From: Bacillus inaquosorum KCTC 13429
Lineage (GTDB): Bacteria > Bacillota > Bacilli > Bacillales > Bacillaceae
Assembly (NCBI RefSeq): GCF_000332645.1
Contig: NZ_AMXN01000001.1
Coordinates: 496,001-560,000 of the forward strand
Length of the DNA: 64,000 bases
Direction: 5' to 3'
In this document: positions 48,621-58,745 of the stretch, in pieces
Layout: every line of letters begins with the position of its first letter
Position numbering within the stretch: the stretch's first letter is position 1
Notes under the pieces: model-generated
The model's database searches: none
What the model saw: only the letters and a program-made list of their open reading frames with translations
Told to the model about the DNA's origin: nothing
Position numbers and translations under genes: made by a program

Positions 48621-49979
48621 CTACAGAGCCGCTTCTTTGTCATCTGATGCTGCAGGCGGTTGGACCAGCTCCAGATCGTTTTCTTCTTTCAGCTTCTGTT
48701 TATCCCACATTCTAAAGAACGGGTAGTAGACAACAAAGGATACGGCGATATTAATGGCTTGCATGACCGCACCTGAGACTTTTCCCCCTGTCGCCAGATA
48801 GCCTGAAAAGATCGGCGGCATGGTCCATGGAACTGCGATACCCGCCGGTTTAGCAACAAGTCCGGTGCTCATTCCGATGTATGTGAGTGTCACTGTGACA
48901 AGCGGCGTGATGATAAACGGAAGTAAGAGCATCGGGTTCATGACGATCGGCATTCCGAAAATAATTGGTTCGTTAATATTGAAGATGGCCGGCCCGATCG
49001 CAAGCTTTCCGAGCTGCTTCATTTGTTTGCTTCGGGCGCGCAGGAACATCGTGACAACCAGTGCCAAAGTGGCTCCGCTTCCGCCGATATTGATCCAGAT
49101 ATCAAAAAACTGCTGGGTGAAAATCTTAGGCAGCTCCTCACCCGCTTGGAACGCGATCCTATTGGCATCCATGGCGCCGTACCAAATCGGTGCCATGACG
49201 CCGCCGACAATGTTGGCGCCGTGAAGGCCACAGGCCCATAAAAGCATTTTGACGGCTTCTGCGACAAGGCTGCCTCCGAGGCTTCCGCCAAGAATGGAAA
49301 GCGGCGTTCCCAGTAAAACGCTTACAATATTATGAAGGCTTTCAAACGGTGTCGCTTCAACAATCAGCCGGGCTGCCCAAATCAGGAAGATGACGGCAAA
49401 ACCGGGGATTAACGCGACAAATGACTTGCTGACTGCCGGCGGAACGCCATCCGGCATTTTGAAGACCAAATTGCGCTGGATAATGAGGCGGTAAATCTCT
49501 GTGGACACCATCGCGATAATCATGGCGACAAACAGGCCTTTGCTTCCCATGAGTGAAAGCGGAATCCCGCCGCCGACCATAATCTCTTTCGTCGAACCAT
49601 CAGGCGTAAACGGCACTTGATACGGTGTCGCTAACAAAAATGCCGCAAGTGAAATAGCTCCGGCCGACAAGGCATCAACACCGTATTTCTCGGCGAGCCG
49701 GTAGGCGATGCCGAACGCGGCGACCAGACCCATAATTTCAAAGGTGGCGTCAACTGGGTAGGCCAGCTTTTCAGACCAGGCGCTGCCAAACGTTTTTGCC
49801 ATAAACTCAGCGTATCCCGGGATCGGGAGGTTGCCGATGATGAGGAAAAAGGAACCGATGATAATCAGCGGCATCGTAAGGATGATACCGTCACGCAGCG
49901 CCTGCAAATGGCGCTGTCCCGCAATTCTTCCCGCTATAGGCATGACCTTTTCTTCTAAGATCTGATTGACTTTATTCAC
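48621..49979 (-). CDS. licC: PTS lichenan-specific EIIC component LicC
   Basis: A 452-residue EIIC with about ten membrane segments that imports lichenan and cellobiose oligosaccharides. The family stretch F-N-I-N-E-P-I-I-F-G-M-P near residue 330 is present. It is nearly the same length as YwbA and shares long identical blocks with it. It lies between licB (15 bases) and licA (18 bases). Confidence 0.94.
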   Translation of the reverse strand: MNKVNQILEEKVMPIAGRIAGQRHLQALRDGIILTMPLIIIGSFFLIIGNLPIPGYAEFMAKTFGSAWSEKLAYPVDATFEIMGLVAAFGIAYRLAEKYGVDALSAGAISLAAFLLATPYQVPFTPDGSTKEIMVGGGIPLSLMGSKGLFVAMIIAMVSTEIYRLIIQRNLVFKMPDGVPPAVSKSFVALIPGFAVIFLIWAARLIVEATPFESLHNIVSVLLGTPLSILGGSLGGSLVAEAVKMLLWACGLHGANIVGGVMAPIWYGAMDANRIAFQAGEELPKIFTQQFFDIWINIGGSGATLALVVTMFLRARSKQMKQLGKLAIGPAIFNINEPIIFGMPIVMNPMLLLPFIITPLVTVTLTYIGMSTGLVAKPAGIAVPWTMPPIFSGYLATGGKVSGAVMQAINIAVSFVVYYPFFRMWDKQKLKEENDLELVQPPAASDDKEAAL

Positions 49980-49994
49980 ATAGCCCGCCCCTCT

Positions 49995-50303
49995 CTATGA
50001 CACATATCCAAGCTGTTCAGCCGATTTCAGCACTTCTGCCCCGTTGCACGTGCCATAATGGACGGTATTAATGACGTCTACCGGAACCCCCTTTGACTCT
50101 CCTAGTTTTTTCAGCTGCGGAAGCATATAACGGACTTGCGGGCCGAGAAGCAATACATCCGCTTTATCAATATGATTTTGTACAGAATCACCTGAAACTG
50201 CCCAAATGGTATAGTCTTTTCCTTGTTCCTGCGCACTTTTTTCCATCTTGCTCACCAGTAAGCTAGTAGACATGCCTGCTGCACAAACGAGTAATATATT
50301 CAT
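49995..50303 (-). CDS. licB: PTS lichenan-specific EIIB component LicB
   Basis: A 102-residue EIIB of the lactose/cellobiose family. The phospho-cysteine is in [11 protein letters not shown] (residue 7). It is the first gene of licBCAH, behind a cre and about 130 bases after licR, whose product activates it. Confidence 0.95.
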   Translation of the reverse strand: MNILLVCAAGMSTSLLVSKMEKSAQEQGKDYTIWAVSGDSVQNHIDKADVLLLGPQVRYMLPQLKKLGESKGVPVDVINTVHYGTCNGAEVLKSAEQLGYVS

Positions 50304-50365
50304 GTAAAAGACCCCCTAGAGTTTGATCAATTTTGTCATGTCCTGTTGTTGATATCATCATATTA

Positions 50366-50379
50366 TGAAATCGCTTTCA
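50366..50379. promoter_or_regulatory. cre site of licBCAH
   Basis: TGAAATCGCTTTCA matches all fixed cre positions and is a near-palindrome, about 65 bases before licB. CcpA control of lic is established knowledge as I recall it. Confidence 0.82.
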
Positions 50380-50431
50380 TAAACACTCAAGGTTTTTCCG
50401 CAGGAAACGGAAAAAAGGTATATACAGGCTG

Positions 50432-52357
50432 TCAGTTCAGCATTTTTTGGTCAAACACATCCGAAAGCTCTTGATACGAACGGCATTTGATCAGCTGGTT
50501 CACCGCCGCCGGGTCATCCAAAATGCTGCCAAGCAGTTTATACATGCTTTGCAAATCCGCTTTGTTCTCCTTTTCGACACAAAGCAAACAGACAAATTGA
50601 ACACGCTGCTTCTCCCAATCTATCGGTTTTTTGAGCGTACAAACGGCCCAAAATGTTGTTTTTGTCTGCGGAACGAGCGGGTGCGGTATGGCAACAAGAT
50701 TGCCAAAGCACGTTGGCGACATGTCTTCTCGTTCAAAAATGGATTCTATGATTTCTTTTTCGGCATAGCCGCAATCAACTGCTTTCTGCCCTAAAAATTG
50801 AATCACTTCCTCTTTTGAGCGCAGATCCTTCTGGAAAAACACGAGTTCTTTTTTCAGGTAGCGGGCTGCTTTTTCTTTTTCATCACTCAGAATGGATTCG
50901 ATTTTTATAAAGTCGGTTCCGCCCAAGAGTGTGTTGACCTTCAGCACTGGTACAGGGAGCTCTTTTTTGATCGGGATGGTGCTGATGACAAAATCAATGG
51001 ATTCATAGGACATCTGGTCAAGACTGTAATACTCAGCAGTTCCTAGAATATCGAGCCGTTTGCCGAAATGGGAGCGGAGTTTTTCACGCAGTAGCTGAGC
51101 GCTCCCGGCACCTGATGCGCACACAATGATACAGCGCTTCGGCGGGCTTTCTGTTTTTTTCCTTTCAATCGCGGCGCCAAAGTGGAGGGCCAAATAACCA
51201 ATTTCGTTTTCATGAATGTCGATGCCCGTTTGTTCCTTTATCACCATTCCGGCAACGATCCCGGCTTCAAAAGCGAGAGGATAGTGTTCCTTGATCGCTG
51301 CCAGCATCGGATTTCTCAGGTTCATGCCGTATCGGTTGCGGCTGATTGCCGGCTTTATATGGAGCGCTAAGCCGATTTTCAGCTCTTTGTCATGCAAGAT
51401 TCCGAGCTTCAGTTCTCGATCAACGGCCTTTATCATAGCAAATGTCAGCAGATCGGTTTCTTCGTCTATTGAAAATGTGTCCTCCCCGCATTGTGGTTGT
51501 GTCATTCGCTTTGTGCCGAGGAGATGCATGGCGATATAGGCCGTCTCGTCTTTCGGAAACGTAACGGCAAGTGCTGATTCCAGCTCTTTTACGATGGCTT
51601 CGGCAGCCAGGTATTCTTTTTGATGCAGGATATGATCCATATCTTCCGGGAAAAGAGATACGTAGTTTTCCGTTCTGATCCGTTTACAAGCGATGGCAAT
51701 ATGGATGATGAGGTTATTCAGTCCTAAGTTAGACAGAGGGATGCGGTCGTTTTTGATTTTTTTCAGGATGGCTGAACGGATGATTTCGATTTCTTCATCT
51801 GGCAATATATCAGCCTTTTCATTCAGAACATCAATCTCTGTTTCTCTTTCATCGACAATGTACTCTGCCATACAGTACCTCATCTGGACCTCGTCCCCGC
51901 GCAGCTTGAAGCCGTAATTCGGGCGTGTTTCCATGACGATGCGATAGGGCAGCAGACGTTTCTTTACTTCTTTTAAATCCGTTTGGAGTGTAGATTTTGA
52001 GATAAATAGTTCTTCAGCCAATTCATCGAGCTTGAGGTAATGCTCCGCCAGCAGCAGACGTTTCATGAGATAGGCCATTCTCTCCTCCGGCAACACCGGC
52101 AGGCCCTTTTTTTGCTGAAATACATCTTGCAGCAGCATTCTGAATGTCTGCTCATCGTGAATGCGGAGTATGTAACCAGATCCTCTTACCGATTGGACAA
52201 AGGCACCATGACCGCTTATCACGCCTTGCAATTCCTTTATATCATTGCGGACCGTCCGCGTCGTCACGTTTAATTGCGCGGCAAAAAACGAGCTTGTCAC
52301 CGGGGCTTCAGCCGCCATCAGCAAGCGTAAAATATCACGAAGTCGCCCATGAAGCAT
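50432..52357 (-). CDS. licR: Lichenan operon activator LicR (PRD/EIIB/EIIA)
   Basis: A 641-residue multidomain activator. N-terminal helix-turn-helix domains (A-P-V-T-S-S-F-F-A-A-Q-L near residue 15, then E-L-F-I-S-K-S-T-L near residue 115), PRD1 (about 185-290), PRD2 (about 300-405; Y-L-A-L-H-F-G), EIIB-like domain (C-A-S-G-A-G-S near residue 418) and EIIA domain (A-I-P-H-P near residue 555). PTS phosphorylation of these domains sets activity. It lies upstream of licB on the same strand. Confidence 0.94.
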   Translation of the reverse strand: MLHGRLRDILRLLMAAEAPVTSSFFAAQLNVTTRTVRNDIKELQGVISGHGAFVQSVRGSGYILRIHDEQTFRMLLQDVFQQKKGLPVLPEERMAYLMKRLLLAEHYLKLDELAEELFISKSTLQTDLKEVKKRLLPYRIVMETRPNYGFKLRGDEVQMRYCMAEYIVDERETEIDVLNEKADILPDEEIEIIRSAILKKIKNDRIPLSNLGLNNLIIHIAIACKRIRTENYVSLFPEDMDHILHQKEYLAAEAIVKELESALAVTFPKDETAYIAMHLLGTKRMTQPQCGEDTFSIDEETDLLTFAMIKAVDRELKLGILHDKELKIGLALHIKPAISRNRYGMNLRNPMLAAIKEHYPLAFEAGIVAGMVIKEQTGIDIHENEIGYLALHFGAAIERKKTESPPKRCIIVCASGAGSAQLLREKLRSHFGKRLDILGTAEYYSLDQMSYESIDFVISTIPIKKELPVPVLKVNTLLGGTDFIKIESILSDEKEKAARYLKKELVFFQKDLRSKEEVIQFLGQKAVDCGYAEKEIIESIFEREDMSPTCFGNLVAIPHPLVPQTKTTFWAVCTLKKPIDWEKQRVQFVCLLCVEKENKADLQSMYKLLGSILDDPAAVNQLIKCRSYQELSDVFDQKMLN

Positions 52358-52504
52358 GAGAAAAACCTCCTATCAAGTAGATGCAGGGATAAAGTGAATA
52401 GGCAGAAAGGATGATGAAGGAATGCGAAATGTATATAAATTCTATAATGGGGCGAATGGCAAGTCAATGAACATCGGAGGGACAAGAGGGAAAACTGACC
52501 CATA

Positions 52505-52532
52505 AAAAAACAGCCGGATTCAGCCGGCTGTT
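52505..52532 (-). terminator. yxzF terminator
   Basis: ACAGCCGG pairs with CCGGCTGT around CTGAAT, followed leftward by a T-run. It contains the yxzF stop codon. Confidence 0.82.
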
Positions 52533-52645
52533 CGGGAAGCGGACATGTTCTTTTGTTTAGACGCCTTGCGATCCTTCATGATTTTTCGAACAATCGGGTA
52601 AATGACCGGCGCCCATTTGATAACGGTTTTGATCATCTTTTTCAA
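52520..52645 (-). CDS. yxzF: Small basic protein YxzF
   Basis: A 41-residue strongly basic peptide beginning [16 protein letters not shown] and rich in Lys and Arg ([10 protein letters not shown]). I take the TTG at 52645, ten bases after AAGGGAG; the next Met codon is three residues later. The length and frame fit exactly before a terminator that overlaps the stop. The name is from memory of 168. The function is unknown; an amphipathic membrane-surface helix is plausible. Confidence 0.72.
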   Translation of the reverse strand: MKKMIKTVIKWAPVIYPIVRKIMKDRKASKQKNMSASRTAG

Positions 52646-52705
52646 AGCTCCGATTCTCCCTTCTTTTTCTCAACCATTCCCCTGATTGCCTTTTGCTTAA
52701 ACATG

Positions 52706-53296
52706 CTAACGTGACACGTACCTGTTTCCCGTCACCCAGAAACGCCACGGATAATCGCGCGCCTCTCCGCTGTTGTCAATGCCGATGCGCGGGCCGGTAG
52801 AAATCTCTTCCGGTGTGTACCCGCTTTCAATGTAAAGCGGCTGTTCCGTGATCCAGCGTCCATAGTCATTCATCGTGACGCCAAGCGCTTTCGTCAGCTT
52901 TCCGGGCCCGTTTGTCCATTCCCTCGGACGCCGGCCCGGCCTTCTCTCCTCCATTAACAGCTGGCCTTCATGAGGCTCAATCGCCCTGATTAATACCGCT
53001 TGCGGAACATCCACTTCTGCGGCAACGACATTCAGCAACGTATGGGTGTGCATCACGTATGTATACACTCGTCCGGCTTCCGCAAACATAATCTCAGTCC
53101 GCTTCGTCCGGCGGTTGTTAAAGCTGTGGGCCGCTCTGTCTCCGGCGCCCATATAGGCCTCTGTTTCCACAATATAGCCTGACGCTGTGCCTTCATCTGT
53201 TTCTTTTACCAGAAGGCAGCCAAGAAGCGACGGGGCAAGCTCCAGAGCGGTTTTTTGGTAAAACGTGATGGGCAGCGGATTTTTTTCTCTCGTCAC
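52706..53296 (-). CDS. yxlJ: 3-methyladenine DNA glycosylase YxlJ (AAG family)
   Basis: A 196-residue alkyladenine glycosylase of the mammalian AAG/MPG type. Signatures: V-E-T-E-A-Y near residue 42 with the catalytic glutamate, H-S-F-N-N-R-R-T near residue 56, and N-G-P-G-K-L-T-K-A near residue 129. It removes alkylated bases from DNA. The GTG at 53296 is seven bases after GGAGAG and gives the known length; an ORF extension upstream lacks a ribosome site. Confidence 0.93.
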   Translation of the reverse strand: MTREKNPLPITFYQKTALELAPSLLGCLLVKETDEGTASGYIVETEAYMGAGDRAAHSFNNRRTKRTEIMFAEAGRVYTYVMHTHTLLNVVAAEVDVPQAVLIRAIEPHEGQLLMEERRPGRRPREWTNGPGKLTKALGVTMNDYGRWITEQPLYIESGYTPEEISTGPRIGIDNSGEARDYPWRFWVTGNRYVSR

Positions 53297-53365
53297 GAAT
53301 CGAACTCTCCTTTTACCGATTTTTGTACATTGTACCATTCCCGAAGCAGCTGAAAAAAAACGGCT

Positions 53366-53392
53366 GTTTTAAAATCTTTCCATTCAGGGAAT
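53366..53392 (+). promoter_or_regulatory. Sigma-F/sigma-B type promoter of katX
   Basis: GTTTTA, a 15-base spacer and GGGAAT fit sigma-B; the forespore factor sigma-F reads similar sequences. It lies 31 bases before the katX start. From memory katX is read mainly by sigma-F and also by sigma-B. Confidence 0.68.
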
Positions 53393-53423
53393 ATTGTTAC
53401 CGTTAATAAAGGAGGGTCAACCA

Positions 53424-55067
53424 ATGAATGATGATCATCAGAATAAACATCACGGAACAAATGCCCAAAGCAGCGAGGATACGCTTTCTCATAAGACGTC
53501 CGGGAAAAACGAGTCAGAGGATACCTTAACGAACAGACAGGGGCACCCTGTCACTGACAACCAAAATGTAAGAACTGTCGGGAATAGAGGGCCTACAACA
53601 CTTGAGAACTATGATTTTCTCGAAAAAATCAGCCACTTTGACCGTGAACGCATTCCTGAGCGGGTTGTTCATGCCAGAGGAGCGGGTGCACACGGGTATT
53701 TTGAAGCGTACGGAAGCTTTGGAGACGAACCGATTTCAAAATACACCCGGGCTAAGCTCTTTCAGGAAAAAGGCAAGAAAACACCGGCATTTGTCCGTTT
53801 TTCTACGGTGAATCATGGAAAACACTCACCTGAAACATTGAGAGACCCGCGCGGTTTTGCCGTTAAGCTTTATACCGACGACGGAAACTGGGATTTGGTC
53901 GGGAACAATCTGAAAATCTTTTTTATTCGCGACCCGCTGAAATTTCCGGATCTGGTGCACGCATTTCAGCCTGATCCAGTAACCAACATCCAAGATGGTG
54001 AACGTATTTTCGACTTCATCTCTCAGTCTCCTGAAGCGACACATATGATCACCTTCTTGTTTTCGCCTTGGGGGATTCCGGCCAACTACCGGCAAATGCA
54101 GGGTTCAGGCGTACACGCCTATAAGTGGGTGAATGAGGAAGGCAAGGCCGTTCTCGTGAAATACCATTTCGAACCAAAGCAGGGCATCCGCAACCTGACA
54201 CAGAAGGAAGCGGAAGAGATTCAAGGGAAAAACTTTAACCATGCAACACAGGATTTGTATGAAGCGATTGAAAATGGAGATTATCCGGAGTGGGAAGTGT
54301 ATGCCCAAATTATGAGCGATGATGAGCATCCCGAACTGGACTTTGACCCGCTCGATCCGACAAAGCTGTGGTATAAAGACGATTTCCCATGGAAGCCGAT
54401 CGGCAAATTGGTGCTTAATAAAAACCCGGAAAACTACCATGCGGAAGTGGAGCAAGCTTCATTCGGAACGGGAGTGCTTGTTGACGGACTTGATTTTTCA
54501 GATGATAAATTGCTCCAGGGGCGGACGTTTGCCTACTCTGATACGCAGCGCTACCGTGTAGGAGCAAATTACCTGCAGCTTCCGATCAATTCGCCGAAAA
54601 AGCATGTCGCCACCAACCAGGAAGGCGGGCAAATGCAATATCGGGTGGATAGAGCAGAAGGCCAAAATCCGCACGTCAACTATGAGCCCTCCATTATGGG
54701 CGGGCTGAAAGAAGCGAAGCAGGATGGAAAAGATCATACGCCGCATGTCGAGGGCGATGTAAAGCGCGAGGCGATCGACAGAACGAACAACTTCGGACAG
54801 GCCGGAGAAACGTACCGGAGATTTACTGAATTTGAACGGAACGAATTGATCACGAACCTGGTTAATACGCTTTCTACATGCCGCAAAGAAATCCAGGATC
54901 AGATGATTGAGAATTTCACAAAAGCTGATCCGGACTACGGGAAACGCGTGGCAGAAGGACTGAAAAAGGCCTCCGAGAACAACAGCAACGGACCGATCGG
55001 CACAACAGAAACGGAACAGGCTACAAAACAGGCTGAACAGGAAAGCCATCCGTCTGATCCGTATTAA
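53424..55067 (+). CDS. katX: Spore catalase KatX
   Basis: A 547-residue clade catalase. The catalytic histidine region [12 protein letters not shown] near residue 77 and the heme-tyrosine region [10 protein letters not shown] near residue 370 are intact. An extra N-terminal stretch of about 45 hydrophilic residues and a Gln/Glu-rich tail are present. KatX is the main dormant-spore catalase, protecting germinating spores. The ATG at 53424 follows GGAGG. Confidence 0.95.
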   Translation: MNDDHQNKHHGTNAQSSEDTLSHKTSGKNESEDTLTNRQGHPVTDNQNVRTVGNRGPTTLENYDFLEKISHFDRERIPERVVHARGAGAHGYFEAYGSFGDEPISKYTRAKLFQEKGKKTPAFVRFSTVNHGKHSPETLRDPRGFAVKLYTDDGNWDLVGNNLKIFFIRDPLKFPDLVHAFQPDPVTNIQDGERIFDFISQSPEATHMITFLFSPWGIPANYRQMQGSGVHAYKWVNEEGKAVLVKYHFEPKQGIRNLTQKEAEEIQGKNFNHATQDLYEAIENGDYPEWEVYAQIMSDDEHPELDFDPLDPTKLWYKDDFPWKPIGKLVLNKNPENYHAEVEQASFGTGVLVDGLDFSDDKLLQGRTFAYSDTQRYRVGANYLQLPINSPKKHVATNQEGGQMQYRVDRAEGQNPHVNYEPSIMGGLKEAKQDGKDHTPHVEGDVKREAIDRTNNFGQAGETYRRFTEFERNELITNLVNTLSTCRKEIQDQMIENFTKADPDYGKRVAEGLKKASENNSNGPIGTTETEQATKQAEQESHPSDPY

Positions 55068-55075
55068 AAACAGCG

Positions 55076-55107
55076 AACAGGACTTTTTTGAAGTCCTGTT
55101 TTTTTAT
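55076..55107 (+). terminator. katX terminator
   Basis: ACAGGACTT pairs with AAGTCCTGT around TTTTG; T-run follows. Confidence 0.88.
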
Positions 55108-55114
55108 TTTTCTA

Positions 55115-55128
55115 TTGAAACGCTTTCA
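55115..55128. promoter_or_regulatory. Near-cre sequence before yxlH
   Basis: TTGAAACGCTTTCA differs from TGNAANCGNTNNCA at one fixed base and contains the palindrome TGAAACGCTTTCA. TTGAAA at 55115 could also be a -35 box. It lies 43 bases before yxlH. Confidence 0.4.
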
Positions 55129-55170
55129 GCAGTTGTGTTGTACTGGAAGGAAAGGGGGGAGAGAGAAACG

Positions 55171-56373
55171 ATGGAATTACAGCAGGATATGATTCCTCAG
55201 AAAAAAACAATCGGCGCTTTAGATCACGCCGTTTTTTTATGCATGGTATTTTGTTTTTGGTTTTCAGGCTATATTTATGTTCCTGTATTCAGCCTGTATT
55301 TGGAGGATCTGCACTTTTCATACGGCGCAATCGGCATCATCCTCGGCAGCTACGGGGTCACGCAAATCCTTCTGCGATTCCCGCTCGGCCTTCTGTCAGA
55401 CATCCTGTTTTCTCTGCGCAAGCAATTGTTAATTGCCGGGTTTGGGTTTTCCGTCCTCAGCAGCCTGCTTTTTCTGATGTTTGACTCTTTCTTCTTCGTG
55501 CTGGCCGCGCGGCTGTTTGCGGGGATAACCGCTTCTATGTGGGTAATGGCGACCATTTTATACGCGCACTATTTCAACAATAGCAATGCGTCAAAAGCAA
55601 TGGGCATCATGCAGTTTTTCACCGTCATGCCTCAGTTTGTCAGCATTGTGTTCTGCGGGCTTGCGGCAGCCCATTTAGGCAGGCAGGTCCCGTTTTGGAT
55701 GGCGCTGGCAGCCTCGGCCGCCGGTCTGGTGATCTGCTGCTTTATTAAAGACCCGTCGGCTCCTCCAGTGAACCGCGACACAATTCGTGTGCCGCAATAC
55801 ATCAAAGACACATTGCGGCTGCCGAAGCTGAAGCTTTTCACCATCCTCTCTATGACAGCTCATGCGGTGTTATTTATGACAGTGTTTGGATTTACGCCGC
55901 TTTTCATTAATCAGCTCGGAATGGGTGACGCGGAGCTGCTTTGGGTGATGAGCGCTTTTTTCCTCCCTCACGCAGCCGCCACACTAAGCTTTGTGTTTCT
56001 GCGCTTCACAAGCCGAATTGCTTACTTCGTGATGCTCATCAGTTTTGCTGTCACCGGAGTCTGTTTTCTATTCGTTCCTTTTTCAGCTACATTGTTCACG
56101 GTTTGCATCACACACGCCTGCATCGGTCTGGCGCTCGGTTTCGTATTTCCTTTGCTGCTAAGCCGGGTCGTCGATATCAGTTCTGCCCGTTTGAAAATGT
56201 CAGTGATGGGGTTTTATCAATCGTTTTATGCGCTGGGCATCTTCCTCGGACCCCTTCTTGCCGGAAAAACCGCACAGCTTTTCGGGCTTGCGGAGGTTTT
56301 TTATGGAGCCGGGTTACTGGCATTTGCCGCCTTTCTTGTGATGCTCGCGCAAAAACGCAACATGATCAATTAA
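55171..56373 (+). CDS. yxlH: MFS transporter YxlH
   Basis: A 400-residue major facilitator protein with 12 predicted membrane segments. The motif F-P-L-G-L-L-S-D-I near residue 70 is the MFS motif A variant. The substrate is unknown. The ATG at 55171 follows GGGGGGAG by about nine bases. It converges on yxlG with overlapping stop codons and no terminator between them. Confidence 0.88.
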   Translation: MELQQDMIPQKKTIGALDHAVFLCMVFCFWFSGYIYVPVFSLYLEDLHFSYGAIGIILGSYGVTQILLRFPLGLLSDILFSLRKQLLIAGFGFSVLSSLLFLMFDSFFFVLAARLFAGITASMWVMATILYAHYFNNSNASKAMGIMQFFTVMPQFVSIVFCGLAAAHLGRQVPFWMALAASAAGLVICCFIKDPSAPPVNRDTIRVPQYIKDTLRLPKLKLFTILSMTAHAVLFMTVFGFTPLFINQLGMGDAELLWVMSAFFLPHAAATLSFVFLRFTSRIAYFVMLISFAVTGVCFLFVPFSATLFTVCITHACIGLALGFVFPLLLSRVVDISSARLKMSVMGFYQSFYALGIFLGPLLAGKTAQLFGLAEVFYGAGLLAFAAFLVMLAQKRNMIN

Positions 56374-57146
56374 TAGCTTTCATACCGCCGGAAGCGCCAC
56401 ACAGAAAACATGGCCAGAAGCATGATGCACAAAATGGAGAATGTGAGCGACCATCCGAAGAAATCCGCTCTCTCTCCATGAAGAAGGATATGCTCCGCCT
56501 GCTTGCAAAGCGCAGCCGGAAGCCATTTCGCACCATCAGGAAATAGCGATACAGCAAAGGAAACGGCAGCTGTCAGCCCGATCCCGGAAGCCGCGGCTGC
56601 TCCGAGAGACCGAAACATCGTACTTCCGGCAAGGCCGGCTGTCACAATAAACATGATCCAAAGAGCGTAGAGGCCAAGGCTTCCGGCAAAACGGCTGAAT
56701 GATGCATCCTCAAACAGCAGCCGGACGTAATAATAAGCAAGCCCGTATCCAGCTGCAAACGACGCAATGCCGATCATGCTTTGGGTGAGCCATTTGCTCA
56801 CGATATAATGGGCTGCCGTCACAGGCCGCGACATGATCAGCGACGTTACGCCTTGATTTCTTTCATTCGCTACGCTGCCCATAACGCTGAAAATGATCAG
56901 AGCCATGCCAAGCGTGTTAAATTGGGAAAGCGTGCTGACCATCACTTCAGACCCGGAAGGCATCGTAAAACTGATTTTCATGCCGTCAGGAAGGTTTCCT
57001 CCGTGTTCAATGATTTCTGGCATATAATAAATGGTCAGCGGCTGTGTGAGCCCTACGATCATCATCGCAATCGGCAGCCAGATCAGCTTGCCGCTTTTCC
57101 ACCCTTCCAGCCATTCTTTCTGCAATAACGTCATCATCACCTTCAT
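56370..57146 (-). CDS. yxlG: ABC transporter permease YxlG
   Basis: A 258-residue membrane protein with six hydrophobic segments, of the ABC-2 permease type. [10 protein letters not shown] near residue 92 is the coupling-helix motif. It pairs with YxlF, whose stop overlaps its start (ATGA). It is the last gene of the sigY operon and may export a compound or take part in restraining sigma-Y; the role is unknown. Confidence 0.9.
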   Translation of the reverse strand: MKVMMTLLQKEWLEGWKSGKLIWLPIAMMIVGLTQPLTIYYMPEIIEHGGNLPDGMKISFTMPSGSEVMVSTLSQFNTLGMALIIFSVMGSVANERNQGVTSLIMSRPVTAAHYIVSKWLTQSMIGIASFAAGYGLAYYYVRLLFEDASFSRFAGSLGLYALWIMFIVTAGLAGSTMFRSLGAAAASGIGLTAAVSFAVSLFPDGAKWLPAALCKQAEHILLHGERADFFGWSLTFSILCIMLLAMFSVWRFRRYESY

Positions 57147-58030
57147 GCGTGCACCACCTTTAGATAGACGTCTTCAAGAGACTCCGTTTTCTGTTCAAAA
57201 CGGGTGACGGTCAATCCCGTTCGGATACAATCACTCAACAATGTCCGGCCAGCTTGTATATCTGGCAGTTCGAAAACAGCTTGGGACGGATTCATATAGA
57301 CAATAGCTGATACGTAAGGCTTCTCTTCAAGCCAGCCCTTCAGTTTCTCTTTTACAGTAAGGGTGAAAACGTTTGTTTGATGCTGTTTTTTCAGCTGCTG
57401 TAACGCCCCTTTCCATGAAACCTCTCCGTTTTTCATGATCACCACCTGATCACACACCTGCTCCGCATCGTGCAAAACGTGTGTAGAGAACAGAACAGCC
57501 ATATGCTTCTTCAGCTCCCGCATCACGTCCAGCACCTCGAACCGTCCTGACGGATCAAGTGCAGAAACCGGTTCATCCAATATCAAAAGCTTCGGTTTAT
57601 GGAGCAGGGCCTGTGCCAGACCAAGTCTTTGCTTCATGCCGCCTGAAAAGCCGCCGATCCTTTTGTGCGCGGATTCCTGCAAGCCGACAAATTCCAGCAT
57701 CCCGCCGATTTCCTCTTGGCATTTTTTCTTCGAAAGACCGGACAGTCTTCCGGCAAATGTTAAAAATTCGTTTGCGGTCATCCATGAATAAAAAGCAGGA
57801 TACTGCGGGAGGTACCCAATCAAATGCCGGTCCGGCTTTTTCTCCCCTAACAGCTTGATGGTTCCAGAGGTTGGCGAAAGCAGCCCGGCCAGCATTTGCA
57901 GCGTTGTGGTTTTACCGGCTCCATTAGGGCCTAATAGTGCGACACACTCGTTTTCATTCACGTGAAAACTGACATTCTTTACAGCCCGATGATGCCGATA
58001 CGATTTACATAATGACTCAATAGACAGCAT
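57143..58030 (-). CDS. yxlF: ABC transporter ATP-binding protein YxlF
   Basis: A 295-residue ABC ATPase: Walker A G-P-N-G-A-G-K-T-T near residue 34, signature F-S-G-G-M-K-Q-R near residue 127, Walker B L-L-I-L-D-E-P near residue 147, and the H-loop S-T-H-V near residue 186. A C-terminal regulatory extension of about 90 residues follows. It drives the YxlG permease. It starts six bases after yxlE. Confidence 0.93.
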   Translation of the reverse strand: MLSIESLCKSYRHHRAVKNVSFHVNENECVALLGPNGAGKTTTLQMLAGLLSPTSGTIKLLGEKKPDRHLIGYLPQYPAFYSWMTANEFLTFAGRLSGLSKKKCQEEIGGMLEFVGLQESAHKRIGGFSGGMKQRLGLAQALLHKPKLLILDEPVSALDPSGRFEVLDVMRELKKHMAVLFSTHVLHDAEQVCDQVVIMKNGEVSWKGALQQLKKQHQTNVFTLTVKEKLKGWLEEKPYVSAIVYMNPSQAVFELPDIQAGRTLLSDCIRTGLTVTRFEQKTESLEDVYLKVVHA

Positions 58031-58036
58031 GCCCGC

Positions 58037-58225
58037 TCACCTTTGCTTTCTGCCGACGGTAAAAAATAAAATCGGCCCGATAATATTGATACATACAATG
58101 ATTGCAGCCCACATCCACTTTGGCCCGTTTGTCCGCTCTTCCTTTATACAGCTGATGAGAGCGAACACCGCCAGCACAAGCTGCAATACAATCAGCGGCA
58201 AAATCATTTCCCAAGAAATATTCAT
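58037..58225 (-). CDS. yxlE: Small membrane protein YxlE
   Basis: A 62-residue protein with two membrane segments, of the PLDc_N (phospholipase D N-terminal-like) type (P-K-W-M-W-A-A-I-I-V...G-P-I-L-F-F). From memory YxlE is a negative regulator of sigma-Y activity together with YxlC and YxlD. Its start overlaps the yxlD stop (ATGA). Confidence 0.88.
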   Translation of the reverse strand: MNISWEMILPLIVLQLVLAVFALISCIKEERTNGPKWMWAAIIVCINIIGPILFFTVGRKQR

Positions 58226-58428
58226 TGCTTGATCCCCCTTTTCTTCCGGTCCGGCCTAATGACAAAAAAGTAATAACAAATCAGAGGCATCGGTGCTTGA
58301 ATCAATCCGACAATCCCCCATACCCATGCCATGCGATTACGTTTTTTCGCATCAATAAATAAAAAGATCCCCTGTGCCAATACGATGAGATAAGCCGCAA
58401 CCATGATGACAATTTCTGTTTGTGTCAT
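58222..58428 (-). CDS. yxlD: Small membrane protein YxlD
   Basis: A 68-residue protein with two membrane segments and a basic end (R-P-D-R-K-K-R). It also is of the PLDc_N-like type. The ATG at 58428 overlaps the yxlC stop (ATGA) and is five bases after AGGTGGAG. It is thought to join YxlC in holding sigma-Y inactive. Confidence 0.88.
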   Translation of the reverse strand: MTQTEIVIMVAAYLIVLAQGIFLFIDAKKRNRMAWVWGIVGLIQAPMPLICYYFFVIRPDRKKRGIKQ

Positions 58429-58745
58429 CGGCGCTCCACCTCGCATTCACCGAGATGTCTTTTTTTCTCAGCCGCAATCAAAATCGGCAAAACAGCAAGC
58501 ACACAAACCTGAAGCACGATAAACACAGCGGGAGCTTGAGTGAATGCCAGGATTGCCGCACTCACAACCATCAGCGCACAGAATACAAATAAGATGATCT
58601 CTTTCATCAGTTTTTTTCTGCGTTCAGCTTTCATTTGTAACAGCTGGTAAAGCAGTTCTTTTTGATCTGGTATAGAGGGATTGGCTGTTTGATCAATTTT
58701 CTGCAATTCTGATTTGAAATGAATTGAAAGCTTTTCTTTATTCAT
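58425..58745 (-). CDS. yxlC: Membrane regulator YxlC of sigma-Y
   Basis: A 106-residue protein: cytoplasmic N-terminal half with a charged helix ([11 protein letters not shown]) and two membrane segments behind it. Position directly after sigY with an eight-base overlap, size and topology fit an anti-sigma factor. In 168 it is reported to be the main negative regulator of sigma-Y, as I recall. Confidence 0.88.
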   Translation of the reverse strand: MNKEKLSIHFKSELQKIDQTANPSIPDQKELLYQLLQMKAERRKKLMKEIILFVFCALMVVSAAILAFTQAPAVFIVLQVCVLAVLPILIAAEKKRHLGECEVERR

